The notes beneath the pieces were generated by a model, which ran no database searches, had not been told where the DNA came from, and was given only the letters and a program-made list of their open reading frames with translations. 32,608 nucleotides of DNA from the NCBI GenBank assembly GCA_020354065.1, contig CP070640.1, forward strand, positions 289,799 to 322,406. Reading direction: 5' to 3'. Below, piece by piece: positions 23,483-31,606 of the stretch. The stretch's first letter is position 1, and the number at the start of each line of letters is the position of its first letter. Source of the DNA: Candidatus Bathyarchaeota archaeon. GTDB taxonomy: Archaea; Thermoproteota; Bathyarchaeia; TCS64. The position numbers and the translations under genes are program-made.

Positions 23483-23763
23483 GGGGGATTGTGATAAACC
23501 TTGCCAGGCCAGCCTGGTCCGAGGTTGATCTCAAGAAGGAATTCTTGGATCTGTAATCTCTATTTGGCGTTCATATCCCAGTTAATCTATTTGTGCTACA
23601 CCATCTAGTCACCACATCGCCGGATAACATAAAACACGTCGGAAAAACGACAAGAGCCTTCAAACATATTTAGTTTATTGTAGTTTCGATTTATGCACGA
23701 GCATTAAAATAGACGTTTTAATTAGTTTACTATCTACACGAAACTGTTAAGGAGACTGTCGGC
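23483..23763. other. 281-bp divergent promoter region
   Basis: This spacer separates the leftward radical SAM gene and rightward glmS. It holds the ATTAAAA/TTTTAAT repeat at 23703-23722 and a further AT-rich stretch CATATTTAGTTTATTG near 23664-23679. Just upstream of the radical SAM start is CCAGGCCAGCCTGG (about 23504-23517), a 6-bp inverted repeat with a 2-bp spacer. No gene is seen. Confidence 0.4.
23703..23722 (+). promoter_or_regulatory. Inverted repeat overlapping the glmS promoter
   Basis: ATTAAAA (23703-23709) and TTTTAAT (23716-23722) form a 7-bp inverted repeat around TAGACG. The right arm doubles as the likely TATA element (TTTTAATTAG), with a predicted start near 23746 and the SD AAGGAG at 23749-23754. 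A regulator bound here would occlude TBP. Because the arms are AT-rich, the symmetry could be accidental. Confidence 0.4.
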
Positions 23764-25587
23764 TTGTGCGGGATATTCGGCGTCGTACTCAAGGGGGGGC
23801 GAGTGGCCCCTCTCATCCACGACGGGCTCAAGAGGCTGGAATACAGGGGTTACGACTCCGTGGGATTCGCTACCCTCCACTCCGGAACCCTCCAAGTGAG
23901 GAAGGACGCCGGGAAGATAGACGAGGTTGTGAGAAGCCTCCGGATGGATGAGATGGAGGGATCGATCGGCATCGGCCACACCCGCTGGGCAACCCACGGG
24001 GCTCCGATGATGGTGAACGCCCACCCACACATGGACTGCGACGAGAAGCTGGCTGTGATACATAACGGCGTCATCGAGAACTTCATGGAGCTCAAGGAGG
24101 AGCTCCTGAACAAGGGGCACAACTTCCGGTCCAGGACCGACACCGAGATCATCGCCCACCTCATCGAGGAGGAGATGAGGGGGGACATCGGCTTCGGGGA
24201 GGCGGTCCTAACGAGCCTCAGACGACTCGAGGGCTCCTACGCCATAGCCGTGATCTCCATATCGGATCCGGGCAGAATCTACTGTGCCAGGTATGAGAGC
24301 CCTCTGGTCTTGGGAGTCTCCGATAAGGGCACCTTCTGCGCCTCCGATGTCCCCGCCATGCTCCCCTACACGAACCAAGTCGTCTTCCTCAGGAACGGAG
24401 AGTTCGCCAGCCTCGACGCCGAGGGCTTCCAGATCAGGAGGGTTCAGGACGGCACCCCCGTGCAGCGGGAGCTCACGGAGGTCACATGGTCCCTGGAGAT
24501 GGCGGAGAAGCAGGGCTACCCTCATTTCATGCTCAAGGAGATCTACGAGCAGCCCAGCAGCCTGAGGGGCAGCCTCCGCCTCCAGCGGCAATACCTCGAC
24601 CTGCTCACCGCGTTCCTCGACCGGGGGGAGAAGCTCTTCCTGGTTGCAGCCGGCACCTCCTACCACGCGTGCATAGCCGCCTCCTACATGTTCTCAAGGC
24701 TCGCCAAGATCACAACCTTCCCCGCCATCTCCTCGGAGTTCATCGAGCAGTACGGTGATTCTGCAGCTATCGACACCGTGATGCTCGCGGTGAGCCAGTC
24801 CGGGGAGACCTATGACACCCTGAAAGCGATCGACCACGCCAGGATGAAGGCGGCCACGGTGCTCGGGATCACCAACACCGTCGGCTCGACTCTCACCAGG
24901 GTCTCCAGGGCCTACATCATCCAGCAGTCAGGCCCCGAGATCGGGGTCGCCGCAACAAAGACCTTCACCTCCCAGCTCATGGTCCTCGCACAGCTCGCCC
25001 TCAGACTCGCCAGGACTCGGGGGAAGCTCTCCCAAGACGAGGGTGACGACTTTCACGATCATCTGCAGATGGTTCCTGGTTACGTTGAGGAGGTTCTTAA
25101 GAGGCACGGAGAGGGGATAAAGGCTCTCGTGGAGAAGTACTCGAGGGAGCGGCTCTTCGTCTTCCTCGGGAGGGGGATCAGCGCATCGACCGCCCTTGAG
25201 GGGAGGCTCAAGCTTCTGGAGCTGACCTACGTCCCATCCCTTGCCTACCCCGCTGGGGAGAGCAAGCACGGGCCCATCAGCATCGTCGAGGAGGGGGTCC
25301 CCGTCGTCTTCCTCTGCCCGAGGGGGGACACTAGGAAGGAAATCGTCGGCAGCATCATGGAGATGAAAGCGAGGGGGGCGAGGATAATCTCGGTCTGCGA
25401 GGAAGGGGACGACGACATCATCGGGCTCTCAGACGATGTGATCGAGATGCCCATGGGAATCCCAGAGGCGCTGTCCTCCATCCCATATGTGGTCCCCCTC
25501 CAGTTGTTCGCCTACTACCTGGCGGTGCAGAAGGGGCTGGATCCCGACAAGCCGAGGAACCTCGCGAAGAGCGTCACAGTTCCCTGA
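23764..25587 (+). CDS. glmS: Glutamine--fructose-6-phosphate aminotransferase (isomerising)
   Basis: This 607-residue enzyme makes glucosamine 6-phosphate from fructose 6-phosphate and glutamine, the entry step to UDP-GlcNAc. The start is a TTG at 23764, so Cys2, the nucleophile of the class II glutaminase domain, follows directly (MCGIFGVV). HTRWATHGAP and AVIHNGVIENF are the glutaminase signatures. Two SIS domains follow: AVSQSGETYDTLKAI in the first and AYPAGESKHGPISIVEEGVP in the second. The protein ends DKPRNLAKSVTVP, close to the usual KSVTVE tail. It has its own promoter in a 280-bp spacer and an AAGGAG SD. The cysteine desulfurase gene follows 52 bp downstream. Confidence 0.96.
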   Translation: MCGIFGVVLKGGRVAPLIHDGLKRLEYRGYDSVGFATLHSGTLQVRKDAGKIDEVVRSLRMDEMEGSIGIGHTRWATHGAPMMVNAHPHMDCDEKLAVIHNGVIENFMELKEELLNKGHNFRSRTDTEIIAHLIEEEMRGDIGFGEAVLTSLRRLEGSYAIAVISISDPGRIYCARYESPLVLGVSDKGTFCASDVPAMLPYTNQVVFLRNGEFASLDAEGFQIRRVQDGTPVQRELTEVTWSLEMAEKQGYPHFMLKEIYEQPSSLRGSLRLQRQYLDLLTAFLDRGEKLFLVAAGTSYHACIAASYMFSRLAKITTFPAISSEFIEQYGDSAAIDTVMLAVSQSGETYDTLKAIDHARMKAATVLGITNTVGSTLTRVSRAYIIQQSGPEIGVAATKTFTSQLMVLAQLALRLARTRGKLSQDEGDDFHDHLQMVPGYVEEVLKRHGEGIKALVEKYSRERLFVFLGRGISASTALEGRLKLLELTYVPSLAYPAGESKHGPISIVEEGVPVVFLCPRGDTRKEIVGSIMEMKARGARIISVCEEGDDDIIGLSDDVIEMPMGIPEALSSIPYVVPLQLFAYYLAVQKGLDPDKPRNLAKSVTVP

Positions 25588-25639
25588 TCCCTAGTAAAGT
25601 TTTAAGGGCCTCAAAAGACCCCCTTTTACGGGAATCCAG

Positions 25640-26842
25640 TTGTTTGACGTCGAAGCCGTGCGGAGAGACTTCCCCATCCTGGAGAAGAGCGTCGTATACC
25701 TCGATAACGCGGCGAGCAGCCTGACCCCGGAGCAGGTGGTGCTCAAGGAGATGGAGTTCTACAGGGAGTACAGGGCCAACGTGGAGAGGGGGGTCCACAG
25801 GTTCAGCCAGAGGGCGACCGAGGAGTACGAATGGGCCCACGAGATAGTGGCAGATTTCATCGGGGCTCCCTCTGCGGAGAACGTGGCGATGCTCCGGAAC
25901 ACCACAGAGGGGCTGAACCTGGTCGCCAACTCCCTCAGCTTCGAGGGGGGGAGTAAGATCGTCACCACCGTCATCGAGCATCACTCCAACTTCGTAACCT
26001 GGCTGAGGGCTGCGAAAAAGCACGGTTGCGCCCTCGAGGTGGTCAAACCAGACAGAGAAGGAAGATTCGACATGGCCGATTTCGAGAAGGCCATCGACGA
26101 CTCGACCAGGCTCGTGGCGGTGACCAAAATCTCGAATGTCCTTGGATGCATCGTCCCCGTCAAGGAGGTGGCGTCCATCGCCCACGAGCACGGGGCTTTA
26201 ATAGTTGAGGATGGAGCCCAGGAGGTCCCGCACATGCCCACCGATGTCTTGGACTCCGGCGTAGACTTCATGGCATTCTCGGGCCACAAGATGCTTGGAC
26301 CGACAGGGGTCGGGGGCCTCTACATCACCGAGGAGGAGCTCTACAGAACAGAGCCTCTCTCCATAGGCGGGGGGACCATCTCGGACGTGAGCATCGACGG
26401 ATATGAGCTGGCAGTCGCACCGTTGAGGTATGAGGCGGGGACCCCGGCCATAGCCCAAGTCCTCGGCCTCGGCGAGGCGTGTAAATACCTTGAGAGGGTG
26501 GGGATGGAGACCGTGAAGGCTTGGGATGTGAAACTGGCGAAGAGGATATTGGAAGGCTTGCAGGAGATCGAGGGAGTCGAAGTCCATGGGCCGAGCGAGC
26601 CAAAGAACCGGGTGGGGATCGTGTCCTTCAACGTCGGTGATGTGAACCCCCACGACGTGGCCCTCACCCTGGATGCGGAGTACGACATCGCGGTCAGGTC
26701 AGGCCATCACTGCGCTCTCCCCATGATGAAGGAGCTTTTCGGCCTTCCGGAGGGGACCGTCAGGGCCTCAACCTACATCTACAACACCCTGGACGAGGTC
26801 GAGCGCCTCCTCGGAGCGGTTGAGGACATAGCACGAGGATGA
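25640..26842 (+). CDS. Cysteine desulfurase / selenocysteine lyase (SufS-like)
   Basis: This is a 400-residue class V PLP enzyme. The PLP lysine is Lys217 in AFSGHKMLGPTGVG, the N1-contacting Asp is in VEDGAQEVPH, and the catalytic Cys358 is in VRSGHHCALPMM, the position used by SufS/CsdA-type enzymes. It starts with MFDVEAVRRDFPILEKSVVY LDNAASS-type family sequence. The reaction transfers sulfur from cysteine as a persulfide for Fe-S cluster or thio-cofactor synthesis; no SufBCD or SufU partner is adjacent. The start is a TTG at 25640. A T-run at 26859-26864 follows the stop. Confidence 0.93.
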   Translation: MFDVEAVRRDFPILEKSVVYLDNAASSLTPEQVVLKEMEFYREYRANVERGVHRFSQRATEEYEWAHEIVADFIGAPSAENVAMLRNTTEGLNLVANSLSFEGGSKIVTTVIEHHSNFVTWLRAAKKHGCALEVVKPDREGRFDMADFEKAIDDSTRLVAVTKISNVLGCIVPVKEVASIAHEHGALIVEDGAQEVPHMPTDVLDSGVDFMAFSGHKMLGPTGVGGLYITEEELYRTEPLSIGGGTISDVSIDGYELAVAPLRYEAGTPAIAQVLGLGEACKYLERVGMETVKAWDVKLAKRILEGLQEIEGVEVHGPSEPKNRVGIVSFNVGDVNPHDVALTLDAEYDIAVRSGHHCALPMMKELFGLPEGTVRASTYIYNTLDEVERLLGAVEDIARG

Positions 26843-26858
26843 GAGGGATATCTGAACA

Positions 26859-26864
26859 TTTTTT
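26859..26864 (+). terminator. T-run terminator after the cysteine desulfurase gene
   Basis: Six T about 16 nt after the stop codon at 26842, between this gene and a convergent neighbour whose stop is at 26889. Confidence 0.4.
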
Positions 26865-26888
26865 ATCAAATACGTCTTTCGTCCTAGC

Positions 26889-27113
26889 TCAATCGATCAA
26901 TAGGGCCTCGTAGCAGGCCACGTGATACCATTTGACTTTGCTGCCCCGCCGGGAGGGCTTCGACATCACCATGTCGTAGAGCTTGAACTCCCTGTCGCAC
27001 TGGGAGCAGCGGAACTCCTCTCCGAAACGGGCCCTCATCGAGCCGTAGACTCCTTTTTTTAAGACATAGACGCGGTAACGAGGCAAAATCGACACATCAT
27101 CCAGAAGCACCAA
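26889..27113 (-). CDS. Small zinc-binding protein
   Basis: This is a 74-residue protein with a CSQC motif in FRCSQCDREFKLYDMVMSKP and a second ligand pair in KVKWYHVACYEALLID (His and Cys). Together these make a C-x2-C...H-x2-C treble-clef-like site. The first 25 residues are hydrophobic/basic (RYRVYVLKKGVYGSMRARFG). Similar small proteins occur in archaea without known function. The start is a TTG at 27113 or a GTG at 27110. A TATA element CCATAAATTAC (minus, about 27138-27148) puts the transcript start at about 27117, so the gene is likely leaderless. Confidence 0.72.
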   Translation of the reverse strand: MVLLDDVSILPRYRVYVLKKGVYGSMRARFGEEFRCSQCDREFKLYDMVMSKPSRRGSKVKWYHVACYEALLID

Positions 27114-27205
27114 TATTTTGCGGGTGAACCGATAAGTAATTTATGGTTTTAAGGAGCTTCTAGCTGTGAAAAAATCAATGAAATAATAGTGTACTTGTTA
27201 TTGGT

Positions 27206-27349
27206 CTATCTGACGAAGCGCTGAGGGGCCTTGTCAAAGGCTTTTTTGCACCCCTCATTGCAGAAATAGTATGTCTCTCCCTCGTACTCGCTCTTCCACT
27301 TGGCTTTCTCCTCGTCGACGGTCATGCTGCAAACAGGGTCTCTCGCCAT
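27206..27349 (-). CDS. YHS-domain microprotein (47 aa)
   Basis: A 47-residue frame starts at the ATG at 27349 and ends TAG at 27206. It reads MARDPVCSMTVDEEKAKWKS with the YHS signature DPVC at residues 4-7, and continues EYEGETYYFCNEGCKKAF, with FCNEGC at 29-34. This is the complete YHS/TRASH-like metal-binding domain pattern. YHS domains occur alone or fused to metal transporters and are thought to bind metal ions. An SD-like GGAG lies about 9 nt upstream. The opposite strand is only the untranslated 5' extension of the amidohydrolase frame, which removes the main reason to overlook it. Confidence 0.85.
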   Translation of the reverse strand: MARDPVCSMTVDEEKAKWKSEYEGETYYFCNEGCKKAFDKAPQRFVR

Positions 27350-27444
27350 CCCGGATCGCTCCAGTGATACGAGTGGCAGCTTTCAAAGGTTTCGGCGGGG
27401 GCGAGCCTCTTTTATCTGCCTCACCCTTACTGTCTTTGGTTCTA

Positions 27445-29070
27445 ATGGACAATGAAGGAGCTCTCGAGGCGAACATGGTCCTTGTCGACGGGAAGGTGTT
27501 GACAGTCGATCAAAACGACTCGATCGTGGAGGCTGTGGCCATCAAAGGCAGCCGGATCCTCGCAATGGGCACCACTTCGGATATCATGAAGCTCACAGGG
27601 GAGGGCACCAGAGTCATCGAGCTGAATGGAAAGACGGTGCTGCCTGGGATCATCGACACCCACACACACCCCAGCGGCGCTGCTGTCAGGCTCCACGAGA
27701 TCAGCTGCCGCTCTCCGCCTGTCGAGAGCATCGGAGAGATCCTGGAGATGGTGGCCGAGAAGGTTGCTGAGGTGGGGCCTGGCTGGTGGATCAGGGGCGC
27801 GAACTACAACGACATCAAGCTCCGGGAGAGGAGGCATATCACCCGCTGGGAGCTGGACGAGGTAGCCCCGGAAAATCCGGTCTTCATCAGCAAGGAAACA
27901 GGCCACCTCTATGTGGTGAACAGCAGGGCCCTTGAGATCGCGGGAATCACTGAGGAGACCCCTGACCCTCCCGGGGGTAAGATCGACCGAACGGGAGAGA
28001 GGGAGGCGACGGGCCTCCTCTACGAAACCGCGAGCACTCTGGTCTACAACATGATCCCACCATACACCGTAAAGGAGATCAAGGAGGGGATGAGGAGGGT
28101 CTGGGACCAGTTCTCCGAGTGGGGGGTCACCACAACCCATGATGCGAGTGGCTACCGGGACGCCATCGTGGCTTACCAGCAGCTACTGTCGGAAGGCATA
28201 CGCCAGGTGAGAACCCTGCTCATGGTGAGCGCCCGCCGACCCGAGGGAACGGACATCATCGGCTCCCTGAGAGCTTTGGGAGTTCAGTCTGGCTTCGGGG
28301 ACTACTGGCTCAAGGTGATGTCCCTGAAGATCATGGGGGACGGGTCGGGCAGTGGCGGCTCCGCTGCGGTCTACACGCCCCAGCACCGGGGGATGAAGGA
28401 CCTCGGCCTCATGACGACTAGCGAGGAGGAGATCACCCGGCTGACAGTGGCGGCCCACGAGATGGGGATCAGGGTGAGCATCCACAGCATCGGTGACCGG
28501 GGCATCGACGCCGCATTAGACGCGATCGAGGAAGCCCAGAGGAGGATGCCTATGGAGGACATGCGGCATAGGATCGAGCACAACAGCGTCTGCACCCCCA
28601 AGCAGCTGGAGAGGATCAAGGCTTTGGGGGTGACTCCCTCCTCCAGTATTGGATACATGTACGGGATCGGCGACGATTACGTGGAGAACTTCGGTCCCGA
28701 GCGGGTCCGATGGCTCCACCCACACAAAACGATGCAGGAGACGGGGATCACAGCCGGAGGGAACAATGACTACCCGGTCACAAGCTACAGCCCCTTCGTC
28801 CAGATCTACGAGGCTGTGACCAGGAGGACCCGGACGGGGCAGGTGGTGAGCCCGGAGGAGGCGATCGGCGTGATGGACGCGGTCAGGCTCTACACCTGGA
28901 ACGGCGCCTACCTCGGGAAGGAGGAGGACTCCAAGGGGAGCATTGAACCTGGGAAGCTCGCGGATCTCATCGTGATCGACATGGACATCCTTACGATCCC
29001 CCACGAGGAGATCAAGGAAATCAAGGTTCTGACCACCATCGTCGGCGGGAGGATCGTCTACAAGCGTTGA
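27445..29070 (+). CDS. YtcJ-like metal-dependent amidohydrolase
   Basis: From the ATG at 27445 the protein is 541 residues. The metal-binding DTHTHPSG (His73 and His75) follows a small beta-sandwich segment (MVLVDGKVLTVDQND). Later ligands are in IRVSIHSIGDRGIDAALDAI and MEDMRHRIEHNSVC, and the tail ends with the composite second half of the sandwich (SIEPGKLADLIVIDMDIL). This is the amidohydrolase-3/YtcJ arrangement; substrates of this subgroup are mostly unknown amides. The frame runs upstream to 27271, but that part overlaps the YHS gene on the other strand and has shadow composition. A TATA box CTTTTATCTG at 27409-27418 points to a leaderless start at 27445. Confidence 0.9.
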   Translation: MDNEGALEANMVLVDGKVLTVDQNDSIVEAVAIKGSRILAMGTTSDIMKLTGEGTRVIELNGKTVLPGIIDTHTHPSGAAVRLHEISCRSPPVESIGEILEMVAEKVAEVGPGWWIRGANYNDIKLRERRHITRWELDEVAPENPVFISKETGHLYVVNSRALEIAGITEETPDPPGGKIDRTGEREATGLLYETASTLVYNMIPPYTVKEIKEGMRRVWDQFSEWGVTTTHDASGYRDAIVAYQQLLSEGIRQVRTLLMVSARRPEGTDIIGSLRALGVQSGFGDYWLKVMSLKIMGDGSGSGGSAAVYTPQHRGMKDLGLMTTSEEEITRLTVAAHEMGIRVSIHSIGDRGIDAALDAIEEAQRRMPMEDMRHRIEHNSVCTPKQLERIKALGVTPSSSIGYMYGIGDDYVENFGPERVRWLHPHKTMQETGITAGGNNDYPVTSYSPFVQIYEAVTRRTRTGQVVSPEEAIGVMDAVRLYTWNGAYLGKEEDSKGSIEPGKLADLIVIDMDILTIPHEEIKEIKVLTTIVGGRIVYKR

Positions 29071-29498
29071 CTCCCATCCCCTCTCTTCATGACTCCTCCA
29101 TGATAGGGGTGTTTGCCATCATCCCCCAGCGCGGAAAAATCCTCCTGATCAGGAGAGGTACAATGCCCTTCCAGGACTACTGGTGCCCTCCCGGAGGTGT
29201 GATCGATGAAGGGGAGACCGCCGGTGAGGCGGTCGTGAGAGAGACGATTGAGGAGACAGGGATCCGGGTCAGAGTGGTCGAGAAGCTCGGGGATGTTACT
29301 GGACCGATCACGGGAAGGAATCAGGGCGTGTATCTCTGCACACCCATGTGGGGAAGAGCAGAGCCGTCCCCACCTGAGGTCACCGATGTGAGATGGGTGT
29401 CCTTCGATGAACTACCCTCACTTCCTATACCACCCTTCATTCGGAGATTTCTCGACGATTTGGACCTGGGGAGCTTTGATAATAGATCTGGGAAATAA
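29067..29498 (+). CDS. NUDIX hydrolase
   Basis: This is a 143-residue protein with a complete Nudix box at residues 44-66: GVIDEGETAGEAVVRETIEE then TGI (G-x5-E-x7-R-E-U-x-E-E-x-G-U). Nudix enzymes hydrolyse nucleoside diphosphates linked to another moiety; the substrate is not predictable here. The TTG at 29067 overlaps the amidohydrolase stop by 4 nt and suggests coupling. The ATG at 29100 (MIGVFAIIPQRGKILLIRRG) is an alternative that starts exactly at the first strand of the fold. Confidence 0.9.
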   Translation: MTPIPSLHDSSMIGVFAIIPQRGKILLIRRGTMPFQDYWCPPGGVIDEGETAGEAVVRETIEETGIRVRVVEKLGDVTGPITGRNQGVYLCTPMWGRAEPSPPEVTDVRWVSFDELPSLPIPPFIRRFLDDLDLGSFDNRSGK

Positions 29499-29779
29499 TC
29501 ATTGTAAATCAGGAAAATGAATCGACTAAAAGAAGCAAGAACTAAAAATTTCTACTGCTATAATTGAGGCTCTTTGAACTCGATAATTGCGGCCTCGTGC
29601 GCATTCTTTCGTATGCTATGGTGTAGCCAGTTGGCATGATTGCCTTGCGCTTGAAGATACTATGAAGGATGGGTTCAGCTCATATGATGACGTTCAAGGC
29701 TTGGGCGGTTGATATCCTTGCATGGTGGCTGACCGCATCATCGATATATAACACAGGCTCCACATGATCCCCACCAGAA
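29499..29779. other. 281-bp intergenic region with a weak C/D-box-like element
   Basis: No convincing gene is visible in this spacer. It holds an ATGATGA (29684-29690) and a CTGA (29729-29732) 49 bp apart on the plus strand, the span of an archaeal C/D guide RNA, but the internal D' and C' boxes are poor. At its right end, CGATATATAAC (about 29741-29751) is a good TATA box for the leaderless gene at 29780. Confidence 0.3.
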
Positions 29780-29974
29780 ATGAAGGACAGGCAGGAGAGG
29801 GGAGAGGTCATCGACAGCATACTCAGTATGGCTAGGGAGAGTTACAGCGATGAGGAGGCCGAGCAGATGCGACCGATCCTTGAGCTGATCGGAGAGGCCA
29901 TTTGGAGGGTTCAGAGCTTCAAGCTTGATCAGGGTGAGGAGCCATCAAGCGGGCTTGGAGGTGGGATGGAATAG
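29780..29974 (+). CDS. Small GatC/AtzG-like protein (second copy)
   Basis: This 64-residue acidic helical protein starts MKDRQERGEVIDSILSMARE and continues YSDEEAEQMRPILELIGEAI then WRVQSFKLDQGEEPSS. It follows the same plan as the protein at 6437-6646 (a helix pair, a spaced S/K-L segment, a short tail before a downstream amidase) and ends directly at the amidase ATG: its TAG occupies 29972-29974 and the amidase starts at 29975. The predicted transcript start from the TATA box just upstream falls within a few bases of the ATG at 29780. An AtzG-like role as amidase partner is inferred from context and pattern, not from strong sequence identity. Confidence 0.68.
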   Translation: MKDRQERGEVIDSILSMARESYSDEEAEQMRPILELIGEAIWRVQSFKLDQGEEPSSGLGGGME

Positions 29975-31294
29975 ATGAAAGCGTACAGGCTCACCATCGC
30001 CGAGGCCTCTGAGCTCATCAGCGGTGGGAAGCTCACTCCGACCGAGCTCCTCGAATCGGTATTCGGGCGCATCGAGCGTCTAGAGCCCAAGCTAGAGGCG
30101 TGGGTGTCCCTCGACAAAGAGGGAGCCATGGACACTGCTGAGGGACTGACCGTGGAGGCCGAGGAGGGGATGCTCAGGAGCCCCATTCACGGGATTCCGA
30201 TAGGCGTGAAAGACATCTACTACACCGAGGGTATCAAGACTACCATGGGCTCACCGCTGTACAGGGACTTCGTCCCTTCCTACGACGCCGAGACCGTAAA
30301 GGTCATCAAAGAGGCCGGAGCGGTCATCCCCGGGAAGACTGAGACCACCGAGTTCGCGGCCTTCGACCCGGCTCCAACCCGGAATCCCTGGAACCTTGAG
30401 CACACGCCTGGGGGATCGAGCAGTGGCTCTGCCGCTGCGGTCTCGTCGGGGATGGTCCCGGCGGCTCTTGGTTCCCAGACGGGGGGCTCTGTCATCCGTC
30501 CAGCGGCCTTCTGTGGGATTGTAGGGATGAAGCCCACGTACGACTTGATAAACCGTTGCGGAGTCTTCCCCCTGAGCTGGAGCCTCGATCACGTCGGCTT
30601 CTTCACCCGATCGGTGGAGGATGCTAGAATCATGCTGGATGTGCTGGCTGGTAAGAGCATGACCCAGGTCAGTGCGCCCGAAATCGAGACTGTCGCCCCC
30701 AGGTTGGGTCTTCTCAGAGGCTACTTCCAGGAGAACGCTCACGAGGAGGTCTGGCTTGGCTTGGAGGCTGCGGTGGAGAAGCTGAGAGACGCCGGAGCCG
30801 AGGTGTTGGAAACCCCTCTTCCAGAGAGCTTCGAGGTGGTCCACGCGGCGTATAGCCTGATCTTCGCCTCTGAGGCCGCCTCGGTCCACGAGGAGGAGTT
30901 CAGGAGGCGAAGATCCGAGTATAGATTGAAGATGAGGAGTCAGATCGCCGCGGGGCTGCTGGTCCCCGCCTCCGCATACCTCAGGGCCAAGCGTATCAGG
31001 GGCAGATTCATCATGGAGGTGGAGGCCCTCCTCAGGGGCGTTGATTGCGTTCTGACACCCTCGTCTGTGACTCCAGCCCTGAGGGGACTGGAGTCCACCG
31101 GAGACCCGGCCTTCAACTCTCCGTGGAGCTTCTGTGGATTCCCGGTCATATCCCTCCCATGCGGGCTGACGAAAGACGAGCTGCCCCTGGGAATCCAGTT
31201 TACGGGCAGGCCGTTCCGCGAGGGCGAGCTACTGGCCGCTGCTGGGTGGTGTGAGGGGGTGCTGAAGTTCCCGAATACGCCACGGGATCCATGA
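29975..31294 (+). CDS. Amidase-signature family hydrolase (second copy, intact)
   Basis: This 439-residue protein carries the full Ser-cisSer-Lys triad: Lys79 in HGIPIGVKDIYY, the cis-Ser in TPGGSSSGSAAAV and the nucleophilic Ser172 in GSQTGGSVIRPAAF. The reaction is hydrolysis of an amide to acid plus ammonia or amine. Without a GatB gene and with a GatC/AtzG-like partner fused in operon, a catabolic amidase is more likely than tRNA amidotransferase. Its N-terminal 35 residues align over the TAG in the first amidase of this window, with FGRIERLEPKL opposite FL-TAG-RLETLGPS. The two enzymes are diverged paralogues, not a recent duplication. Confidence 0.9.
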   Translation: MKAYRLTIAEASELISGGKLTPTELLESVFGRIERLEPKLEAWVSLDKEGAMDTAEGLTVEAEEGMLRSPIHGIPIGVKDIYYTEGIKTTMGSPLYRDFVPSYDAETVKVIKEAGAVIPGKTETTEFAAFDPAPTRNPWNLEHTPGGSSSGSAAAVSSGMVPAALGSQTGGSVIRPAAFCGIVGMKPTYDLINRCGVFPLSWSLDHVGFFTRSVEDARIMLDVLAGKSMTQVSAPEIETVAPRLGLLRGYFQENAHEEVWLGLEAAVEKLRDAGAEVLETPLPESFEVVHAAYSLIFASEAASVHEEEFRRRRSEYRLKMRSQIAAGLLVPASAYLRAKRIRGRFIMEVEALLRGVDCVLTPSSVTPALRGLESTGDPAFNSPWSFCGFPVISLPCGLTKDELPLGIQFTGRPFREGELLAAAGWCEGVLKFPNTPRDP

Positions 31295-31606
31295 AGCTGG
31301 AATCCCTACCTCTACAGTCCAGCCTGCTCTCTGACTCGAATAATGGGGTGGGGGGAAAAGTGGTTCCACCCTAGGAGATAGGCGCCCCAGCCGCATTTTT
31401 TGGATACGAGCCTTACTCCGAAGCCCGAGCGGCCGGAGGTCGTCTCCGAAGCAAATCTCTATCGGTACTAAATATAAAGGTCATAGTGATTCAATTACCG
31501 ACCTGGTATCTGCACTTGGGGTCAGGATCGAGGCTATAGATCGCCGATAGAGTTCTGCTGAACTGAATTCAGATATGGAGTAGTCCTAAGGAAAAAAGGA
31601 GGATGG
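31295..31606. other. 312-bp spacer between convergent genes
   Basis: No open frame of interest. A GGGTGG/CCACCC hairpin (31346-31351 with 31366-31371) followed by six T at 31396-31401 could terminate the amidase operon. Six T on the minus strand (31592-31597) follow the M20 gene. A TATA-like TTTATATTTAG (minus strand, 31468-31478) would fire towards 31448 into a stretch with CGGAG/CTCCG hairpin potential and a 9-bp direct repeat CTCCGAAGC (31412-31420 and 31444-31452); no clear transcript end is visible. Confidence 0.35.

Noticed and set aside
27271-27444. N-terminal extension of the amidohydrolase
   Set aside because: It is Arg/Ser-rich shadow sequence of the YHS gene, and a TATA element at 27409-27418 lies within it.
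31400-31480. Second structured RNA in the 31.3-31.6 kb spacer
   Set aside because: There is hairpin potential and a possible TATA box, but no closing helix and no T-run at a plausible end.
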